A stretch of DNA of 64,000 nt from Patiria miniata (Eukaryota; Echinodermata; Asteroidea; Valvatida; Asterinidae): the NCBI RefSeq assembly GCF_015706575.1, contig NW_024037076.1:14698898-14762897 (forward strand). The letters are read 5' to 3'. Of this stretch, positions 58,901-64,000 are shown piece by piece. The position numbers were made by a program, and so were the translations under genes. Below the pieces are notes generated by a model, which was not told where the DNA came from, searched no databases, and saw only the letters and a list, made by a program, of their open reading frames with translations. Positions within the stretch are counted from its first letter, which is position 1. The number at the start of each line of letters is the position of its first letter.

Positions 58901-59953
58901 AAGAACTGGTTGCTGTAAATGTTGTCACCATCACCCGCCGAAAAGTAGGCGGAGTATTCATCAGCTTCGAAACTGGAAAAGGTGATGTAGATTTTCTGGT
59001 TCTCCTCTGCGTGGAGGATCCAATTCTTGTCGATGTAATTTGAATAGTTTCCGGGATAGTTTGGCGAAGATATCTCGAGGGTGTCGCTTGCATTGATGTA
59101 CAACACAACAGTATCTGTGAAGGAAGGTCGGTTGGTATCAGAGCGGATTAATGAGTTGTTGAAAATGCAGATGCTTATGGTGATTATACATTAAGCTCAG
59201 TCATTATTCGTCAAACACACAGAAATACAAAAAATACAAGCAATTTATTTTTTCCTTCGCAATGATGTCAGGTCCCCAAATTAACTGCATTTGTTTATTA
59301 TCCGCTGTATCGGTCATTTTATAATCAAATTTAAAATATGTGGCAAGCAATGGCATACGCAAACTGAGACGTGATGAGCAAATGCGATCTTTTAAAAGCA
59401 AACTGCATTGATGTACAATACAGTAGTATCTGTGAAGGAAGGTCGGTCGGTGTTAGTGTAGTAACGAGTTGTTGTAACGTTTTAGCTGAAAATACGTTTA
59501 ATGGAGGATGTCTTGATAGACTCACATTCCTTCTTCTGTGATTCGACATTCACCAATAGAAACAATATTCCATCACTTAAAGGGGTTGCTTAAACTCGCT
59601 ATTCAATTTTATCCAAGGAAAGGAATTGGTAAATTACGTTGCAAAAGATTCGGGCCCCCAAAGTTATTATATTTTCCCCTCTTTTTATGATAAGCCGCTT
59701 TTTGCAATATGTAAAGAAATTTTAGACACGAGGCAAACTGTACTGTAAGCGTGATCGATTTTATATTTGAAAGGAAACTACAACCACTTGAAATAATTAG
59801 TTTGCGAAAACCAGCGATTCTAAGTACATGTATGTATATTACAAAGATTGACATTTCCTCAAAGGGGCAATTTAATGATGTCATGTTGTAGAAAAGTACT
59901 TTTTATGTACTTACCGGTATAATGTCCCGGTGTTGCAACGCTCGTCTGCCAAC
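31833..59953 (-). CDS. Gene B: tandem CUB-LDLa repeat protein (5' incomplete)
   Basis: Array of 13 units, each a CUB exon (345 or 354 nt) and an LDLa exon (117 nt), with a linker exon (45 nt, Pro/Thr-rich, [14 protein letters not shown]-like) after nine of them; a further linker lies upstream. All are phase 1-1, with standard GT-AG sites, so units can be added or lost without breaking the frame. Exons in the window total 6,659 nt and, with a proposed terminal exon, encode about 2,219 residues. Each unit carries about four N-glycosylation sequons (NAS, NYS or NSS, NLT, NGS). LDLa modules have all six cysteines and the DGSDE calcium motif; CUB modules have no cysteine at all. The 5' start is beyond the right edge, past an LTR retrotransposon. 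Function is unknown; by analogy, CUB and LDLa arrays bind proteins extracellularly. Alternative: the array could splice into gene A, since phases match. Confidence 0.85.
32093..33284 (-). CDS. Gene B unit 13 (3'-most): CUB + LDLa + last linker
   Basis: CUB 32,940-33,284 is divergent ([23 protein letters not shown]). LDLa 32,570-32,686 reads [16 protein letters not shown]. Last linker 32,093-32,140 (48 nt, [15 protein letters not shown]) ends at GTAAGC in phase 1. Edge units of tandem arrays usually escape homogenisation, which fits. Confidence 0.85.
33870..34146. repeat. Two-copy 144-bp tandem repeat
   Basis: Copies starting TTGTTTTAGCCACTGTG at 33,870 and 34,014, diverged, in the intron between CUB unit 13 and the preceding linker. 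Confidence 0.75.
34227..35718 (-). CDS. Gene B unit 12: CUB (type b) + LDLa + linker
   Basis: CUB 35,365-35,718, LDLa 34,562-34,678 (YQWDC), linker 34,227-34,271 ([14 protein letters not shown]). Linker more diverged than internal ones, as expected near the array edge. Confidence 0.86.
36430..37138 (-). CDS. Gene B unit 11: CUB (type a) + LDLa
   Basis: CUB 36,794-37,138 ([14 protein letters not shown]), LDLa 36,430-36,546 (KIYDC; ASKFDC instead of ASEFDC). A decayed linker at 36,084-36,117 lacks the acceptor AG. Confidence 0.86.
37807..39946 (-). CDS. Gene B unit 10: CUB (type b) + LDLa + linker
   Basis: CUB 39,593-39,946, LDLa 38,127-38,243, linker 37,807-37,851 (acceptor CAG). First copy of the 2,832-bp duplication; its intron carries the tRNA-like block at 38.7-39.4 kb. 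Confidence 0.86.
38730..39425. repeat. tRNA-like inverted-repeat block 1
   Basis: Three tRNA-Ser-like modules: two on the minus strand (38,795-38,868 and 39,047-39,122) and one on the plus strand (39,243-39,318). The last two form a long imperfect palindrome centred near 39,185. Outer ends share GCCCTTCACCGACG and GATATCA motifs. Confidence 0.8.
40631..42778 (-). CDS. Gene B unit 9: CUB (type b) + LDLa + linker
   Basis: CUB 42,425-42,778, LDLa 40,959-41,075, linker 40,631-40,675. The CUB to LDLa span is the second copy of the 2,832-bp duplication and reads the same as unit 10 wherever I compared them, including the intronic tRNA-like block. Confidence 0.86.
41562..42257. repeat. tRNA-like inverted-repeat block 2
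   Basis: Copy of block 1 displaced by exactly 2,832 bp within the duplicated segment; modules at 41,627-41,700, 41,879-41,954 (minus) and 42,075-42,150 (plus). Confidence 0.8.
43463..45029 (-). CDS. Gene B unit 8: CUB (type b) + LDLa + linker
   Basis: CUB 44,676-45,029 (DTLKISS in place of DTLEISS), LDLa 43,791-43,907 (YQWDC), linker 43,463-43,507. Part of its LDLa is the right boundary of the 2,832-bp duplication. Confidence 0.87.
45740..46448 (-). CDS. Gene B unit 7: CUB (type a) + LDLa
   Basis: CUB 46,104-46,448 (type a, [10 protein letters not shown]), LDLa 45,740-45,856 (KIYDC). A decayed linker at 45,394-45,427 follows and lacks the acceptor AG, so unit 7 probably fuses directly to the unit 8 CUB. 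Confidence 0.85.
47123..49273 (-). CDS. Gene B unit 6: CUB (type b) + LDLa + linker
   Basis: CUB 48,920-49,273, LDLa 47,452-47,568 (its acceptor is TAG rather than CAG), linker 47,123-47,167 ([14 protein letters not shown]). The CUB-LDLa intron carries a tRNA-like block at 48.05-48.73 kb. Offset about 6,495 bp from unit 9. Confidence 0.87.
48055..48735. repeat. tRNA-like inverted-repeat block 3
   Basis: Modules at 48,121-48,196 and 48,374-48,449 (minus) and 48,571-48,646 (plus). Few differences from blocks 1 and 2; co-duplicated with the CUB-LDLa unit. Confidence 0.8.
49958..51524 (-). CDS. Gene B unit 5: CUB (type b) + LDLa + linker
   Basis: CUB 51,171-51,524, LDLa 50,286-50,402 (YQWDC), linker 49,958-50,002 ([14 protein letters not shown]). 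Near-identical to unit 8 at an offset of 6,495 bp. Confidence 0.87.
51799..52400 (-). CDS. Gene B unit 4: CUB (type a) + LDLa, compact
   Basis: CUB 52,056-52,400 and LDLa 51,799-51,915 (KIYDC variant) are separated by only 140 bp. The introns on both sides are shortened compared with sister units at 46 and 37 kb, and no linker relic remains downstream; about 0.5 kb is replaced by an AATTATTAT-rich patch near 51,560. Confidence 0.86.
53103..54686 (-). CDS. Gene B unit 3: hybrid CUB + LDLa + linker
   Basis: CUB 54,342-54,686 is mosaic: type-a middle ([10 protein letters not shown]) and type-b end (YWSSVPSG), suggesting gene conversion or unequal crossover within the exon. LDLa 53,433-53,549 has SGSDEHSC in place of GGSDELSC. 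Linker 53,103-53,147. Confidence 0.85.
55377..57697 (-). CDS. Gene B unit 2: CUB (type b) + LDLa + linker
   Basis: CUB 57,344-57,697 (354 nt, type b: [14 protein letters not shown]), LDLa 55,707-55,823 ([20 protein letters not shown] instead of AASEF), linker 55,377-55,421 ([14 protein letters not shown]). The CUB-LDLa intron holds a tRNA-like inverted-repeat block at 56.3-57.0 kb. Confidence 0.86.
56310..56995. repeat. tRNA-like inverted-repeat block 4
   Basis: Same three-module layout in unit 2, minus-strand modules near 56,391-56,468 and 56,637-56,718, plus-strand near 56,808-56,884. Here the modules are closer to the presumed consensus. Confidence 0.78.
58406..59114 (-). CDS. Gene B unit 1: CUB (type a) + LDLa
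   Basis: CUB exon 58,770-59,114 (345 nt), type a with [14 protein letters not shown] and YSIPATSG. LDLa exon 58,406-58,522, with the [15 protein letters not shown] variant. Its donor is GTGAGA instead of the usual GTAAGA. The linker downstream (58,060-58,093) has lost its acceptor AG, so this LDLa probably joins directly to the next CUB. Confidence 0.85.
59403..59460 (-). pseudogene. Relic of a CUB exon 5' end
   Basis: About 27 bp of CUB exon start (59,403-59,429) with its acceptor and upstream intron up to about 59,460, then unrelated sequence. No donor or CUB body follows. It is the scar of a deletion or unequal exchange at the 5' edge of the array. Confidence 0.7.
59915..59953 (-). CDS. 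Gene B linker exon, 5'-most in window
   Basis: 39-nt phase 1-1 exon, [12 protein letters not shown], homologous to but shorter than the 45-nt linkers. Acceptor tttaaacag, donor GTAAGT. Because it follows an LDLa module elsewhere, at least one more unit should lie upstream, beyond 60.2 kb, placing the LTR element in an intron. Confidence 0.7.
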
Positions 59954-60263
59954 CTGTTTAAACCATCAGAAAAAGTCCTATGTTGCAAATCTCCATTTTA
60001 CAAACAAAATCAACGGCTTCTTTAATCAGGGACAGTACTATTTTTGTTTGCAGAACGTATCACGTACTTTTTCTATTAGTCAGCAAGTCGGCAATTTATA
60101 AGTCATACTATTTCAAACAATAAATAAATTGGCTGAACCCAACGTACTATAGAATAATGGAGTGGTATTATGTAACCTAAGGTTAAGCTCATGGTCGTTT
60201 TAATTTTCAGTATTCAATGTATACACTGCCACTTTAAATGATCAGAATGACTGATAAACATAC

Positions 60264-61221
60264 TGTGACGGAAAGTGAAGTTTTATGCCCTTGTTCATGT
60301 TATTGTATTCTAATCTTATGAATGAACTGTAGTATAGTACGCCCGTGACTGGGTGTGGCTTAGCAGTCAGGGTGTGCGTGTATGCACGCACGCGATTGGT
60401 TAACAAAGCCCCATATGTTTAGTGCATCATAATGGTTTAGTGCATGTGCTATGTATGCGCGTAAGTAGATTGCTACGTACGTACGCGCGGGAGGTTTCTG
60501 GCAAGTGGCAGCGAGCTGTACGAACGTGAGTTGAGTGTGCTCTCGCGGTGGCGTGTATTGCTATATGGTGATTTGCGCTATATGCTAGCTACGCGCGGGC
60601 GAACTGTTGGACAGTTTAGCCGTACACTTGTGGGTGCATTGTGGTTGATTGGGGCTGGGCCCATGGTTTCGTAGTGCTACGTGCGCACAAACCATATCCC
60701 CACAGTGGCACTGAGCTATGCAATGCGATATTGTTTAGGCAGTGCAGCATTGGTTGTTGCGTTGCTGTATTGTTTCTACATTGCAGCATTGGTTTGTGCA
60801 TTGCTATAGCGTTCATGTATTGCAGTATTGGTTGTGCATTGCTATAGCGTTCCTGTAATGCAGCATTAGTTTGTGCAGTGATTATTGGAGTGAGCAGTGC
60901 GATATTCGTTGTATATTGCAAATAGGGCTCATATTCGAAAACCACAGGTTGTAATAAAGCTACCCAAGACAATTACTCCCAAATCATTTAATCATTTAAT
61001 TGTTGTCTCTGAAATAAATCATCGTGTTACTTGAGATTACCGACCATTCAGTTGCCAGTTGTCCTTGTTATTGTGTTATTGCCTAGTTAACAGAAGGTTT
61101 AGGGATCAATTCCTGCGGCGGTAGATTTCCACCCAAAACGAGCCTGCATCCTTAGCCTTTAGACTGCTTTGTGTAGTCCCTGGTCCGAGGAATAACTTGG
61201 TTCGGGAACAGTCCCGCCACA
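60264..61221 (+). repeat. 5' LTR of the gypsy element
   Basis: 958 bp starting TGTGACGG and ending CCGCCACA (TG...CA termini). Contains AATAAAG-type polyadenylation motifs near 60,955 and a minisatellite at 60,735-60,870 built from TTGCAGCATTGG and GTGCATTGCTATAGCG. Confidence 0.82.
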
Positions 61222-61223
61222 AA

Positions 61224-61242
61224 TGGTGTCAGAAGTGGGATT
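61224..61242 (+). other. Primer-binding site (tRNA-Leu-like)
   Basis: TGGTGTCAGAAGTGGGATT, two bases after the LTR, is complementary to a 3' end AATCCCACTTCTGACACCA, as in metazoan tRNA-Leu. Confidence 0.75.
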
Positions 61243-61329
61243 GGAATTGATTAAGGTGACTTCTCTGTTGACTAATAGAATTGCACAATTGGTCTTCACG
61301 TGTTGTTGATTTCGGTGGTGATTTTTGGG

Positions 61330-62930
61330 TAGAGATGAGCGATCCAGGCTCGAAAGGTCGAATTGGCACCTCGAGTGCTGAGGTCGAGGTGCAACGACTG
61401 CGGATGGAAAACCAAATACTGCAGTGGGAAAAGGACCTCACTGAAAAGAAGTTGGCGCTAGCTGCCATGGACTTGCAGTCGGGTGATTCCCCAAATGGAG
61501 GAAACGGGGGTACGCAAGCCGAGAGTGGGCGTGTGCGCCGTCGTGTTGATTCCGATGTTGAGTTTAGGTTGCCCGAAGAAACATCTGGGTATGTCTCTGG
61601 AGCGACGGGGAGAGAGTCAGGTGCAGGTGTGGTGCCTGAGTTGGCCCCTAAAGAGGGGAGGGGGGGTGAGCTTTATTGAAAGTACACCTCGGAAAGGACA
61701 AAGCTCAGGGGTGTTCCCCCGAGCGCAGTCGACACCTATTTCTAGGGAGACGGAGGGTCCTAATGGGGATCTGTTGTCGTTCACGCCTGAGGTTGGTGTG
61801 AGACGGGGTAGGGCGAGTACCAACCCGTTCGTTGAAGATAAGGAATTGTGTACCCCTAAACAGGTACATAGTGAACTGTTGAGTTTCGCGACTCGACCAG
61901 TAGAGGCAAAGAACAACAGTTCAGCTCAAGTTGACATCTCGTCAGGGGGTCCGTGGCCACTGAAAAGAGAGGCACGGGTCCATGGTGGTGTGGGTCAGAT
62001 GGGTAGTTTGGAGCGACCAAATCGCAGGCCAAACATAACCCCTGATCGGTACAGTGGGAAGGTACTCTGGAAGGAGTACTTCCGCCATTTTGAGTCATGT
62101 CGTGAGGTGAATATGTGGAGCGAGGAGCAGGCTGCGAGGTGGTTAGCCGCAAGCTTGCAGGGAGACGCTCTACGGTTGTTGGGTGACTCAGGCCACAAGT
62201 ACAAGTACAGTGCACTTGTTAAGCTGCTGGAGCGCAGGTTTGGGTCAGCTCGACAGAGTGAAAATTATCTTGTCGAATTGAGACATCGACGCCAAAAGCC
62301 AAAGGAAGGGTTGCAGGAATTAGGGCAAGCGATTCACGAGTTAACAGCAAGAGCATACCCTGAGTTGCAGGAGGATGCTCGGGAGAGGTTGGCTAAGAAC
62401 CACTTCATAGACGCCGTTGATTGTCATTCAGTCAGGGAGGGCATTCATCGGGCTCGTCCAAAAACTTTGGATGAAGCGGTCCAGGCTGCCCTAGAGACAG
62501 AGAACTTTGATAAGGTCGAACAGCAAAGGTTGTTTGACCGGAAGCCCGCCAAGCTGGCGAGAGCTGTTGACTCCGGAACAGAGCAGAGGTTTGAGACTTT
62601 AGAGAAAAGTATCGGTGAACAGGCCCAGGCATTGAAGTCTGTGGCTGAATTGGTAAAGTCGTTGTCGACTCAGATTAAGGGTCAGGGTCAGGGTCAGGGC
62701 ATGTCCCCCAAAACGAACAAGCCCAGTACCCTGAAGTGCTTCAGGTGTGGTGAGATAGGGCATTTCGCCCGGGAGTGTCAGAGACATCCACAACAGGGAA
62801 ACGGCAGTCAGCCCCCCGTAGGACCCGCGGGAAGGCTGAGTGGACAAAAGGGTCCAAAAGACAACAGAGTGACAGCGAGGGTGGTAGTAGAGAAAAGAGG
62901 TCAAAGCATGGGGATGGGCAACGAGTAATA
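61330..62930 (+). mobile_element. gag region of the gypsy element
   Basis: Coiled-coil-like N-terminal part (EVEVQRLRMENQILQWEKDL), a retrotransposon capsid-like domain (KYSALVKLLERRFG and LRHRRQKPKEGLQELGQAI) and a CCHC zinc knuckle CFRCGEIGHFAREC. Appears broken at least once. Confidence 0.85.
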
Positions 62931-62934
62931 ACTC

Positions 62935-64000
62935 TGCCCAACCCAAGTCGCGGCCCTCGTTATGGCTTATTTGTTGATGGAATGGTGAGAGGGACCAAGT
63001 GTCGGTTTTTGATTGACACGGGGTCCACCGACACCTTGATAAGTAGTACGGTGTACTATCAAATTCCAAAGGAGAAGAGACCCATCTTAGAGACGGAGGA
63101 GGTCCAGGTGAAGCAAGTAGACGGTAGTCGATTGCCCGTGCTTGGCATAGCTTGGGTGGAGGTGCAAGTTGGTCGAACCACGCACCAAGTAAGGGCGGTG
63201 TTTACCGAAATGAAGTATAGTGGCATCCTGGGCATGGATTTTCTCGTGCCAACAGGTGGAAACATAGACTTCCAGTCAAGAGAGTGGAGGCTCAATGGTG
63301 AGCGAATCAGGTGCACAAACGGTGCCGGTGAGCCCTTTGTGGGACGTGTAGTGGTTTCAAAAACTACCGTGATTCCGTCCGGTCATGAGGCCATGGTCCC
63401 AGGTATAATTGCCCGGAAGGGTGCCGACTTGGTCGGGCCAGCCATGGTGGAACCAATGGAAGGTGGCGGTGACCTAGCTAAGAAGGGTTTGGTTTTGGCC
63501 AGATCTCTGGTTGAGACGGAAGCGGAGGTTATTCCGTTGCGGGTCTTCAATCCCGGAAGGGAGAAAAGAGTTGCACGTGAGGGGACGACGGCGGGAACGA
63601 TCTCCCAGGTAGAGGTTGGTTCAATTCATGGTGAGTTGGATGTGGTGGCAAATGCTGGTGAGGAGTTACCCCAGCACTTGCAAGATTTGTTTGAGAGGGG
63701 TACAGCCAAGGTAGAGGCTATGTACCATGAGGATGTCCGGAAATGTTTAGTTGACTTTCAGGATGTATTGTCTAAGGGTGACCACGACATTGGTCGCACG
63801 GACGTGGTCCAGCATCACATAAGCACGGGTGATGCTAAACCGGTGAGAGAACGGATGAGGCGTCATCCGTATTGCCATCAGGAGGAAATCCAGAGACAAG
63901 TCGGTGATTTGGAAAAGAGGGGGGTGATTGAACCCTCCGACAGTCCATGGGCGGCAAATGTTGTTTTGGTTGACAAAAAGGATGGTACGAAACGCTTCTG
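62935..64000 (+). mobile_element. pol region of the gypsy element (protease, start of RT)
   Basis: Protease motif FLIDTGSTDTLIS near 63,010 and ILGMDFLVP near 63,225, then a linker, then the RT opening GVIEPSDSPWAANVVLV with KKDGTKRF at the edge. Pol is in a different frame from the end of gag, as is common in this family. Confidence 0.85.

Larger units (their letters stand above)
60264..64000 (+). mobile_element. Ty3/gypsy LTR retrotransposon, 5' part
   Basis: 5' LTR, primer-binding site, gag with a zinc knuckle, aspartic protease and the start of reverse transcriptase, in Ty3/gypsy order. The element continues past the right edge, so the 3' LTR, RNase H and integrase are not seen. The gag part does not look open throughout (at least one break), so treat it as a fossil, probably young since long stretches remain open. 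Age cannot be set from LTR divergence with one LTR. Orientation is opposite to gene B. Confidence 0.88.

Noticed and set aside
33036-59108. Second-frame 60-83 codon ORFs ([18 protein letters not shown]-type) over each CUB exon
   Set aside because: Out-of-frame shadows of the CUB exons; Ser/Arg/Thr-rich by codon shift.
60616-60972. Minus-strand 118-codon ORF
   Set aside because: Reads the LTR minisatellite backwards; not a gene.

Overview
Eukaryotic genomic DNA from an animal, most likely a marine invertebrate deuterostome (echinoderm, hemichordate or cephalochordate). This placement is inference from domain content (HYR, SMB, NIDO-AMOP-VWD, CUB-LDLa), GT-AG introns, AT-rich introns full of small repeats, and a Ty3/gypsy element; no taxon is proved. 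The ORFs over 60 residues are mostly noise or single exons, so genes were built from splice sites, reading phase and domain content.

Gene A (minus strand, 29,851 down to 446 and beyond the left edge) is a modular secreted or membrane-bound mucin-like protein. I place 29 coding exons with consistent phases (5,361 nt, 1,787 codons). The order is signal peptide, Thr/Ala/Gly mucin repeats, LDLa, somatomedin B, calcium-binding EGF, HYR, two EGF-like, two HYR, NIDO, AMOP, VWD with a MUC4-type post-VWD region, a cadherin-like DPDGD module, five EGF-like modules and the start of a SEA domain. The NIDO-AMOP-VWD core is the MUC4/SUSD2-type arrangement. The 3' end is outside the window.

Gene B (minus strand, about 59,953 down to 31,833, 5' end off the right side) lies directly upstream in the same direction. 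It is a tandem array of 13 CUB exons and 13 LDLa exons, most units separated by a 15-codon Pro/Thr linker exon. Every array exon is symmetric phase 1-1. None of the 13 CUB domains contains a cysteine, which is odd for CUB. The array has a higher-order structure (an a-b-b pattern, about 6.5 kb) and holds an apparently exact 2,832-bp tandem duplication. A short hydrophobic terminal exon is proposed.

Repeats fill the introns: inverted-repeat elements carrying tRNA-Ser-like modules, two hAT-like MITEs with 8-bp target duplications plus a third degenerate one, several long perfect palindromes and hairpins, minisatellites, a dispersed repeat with a conserved core, and a LINE reverse-transcriptase fragment. 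From 60,264 to the right edge lies the 5' part of a Ty3/gypsy LTR retrotransposon (LTR, primer site, gag, protease, start of reverse transcriptase) on the plus strand, antisense inside what is probably an intron of gene B.

The two genes share exon design: both use 117-nt phase 1-1 LDLa exons. They look like products of exon shuffling and local duplication, giving a locus for large, heavily glycosylated extracellular proteins.
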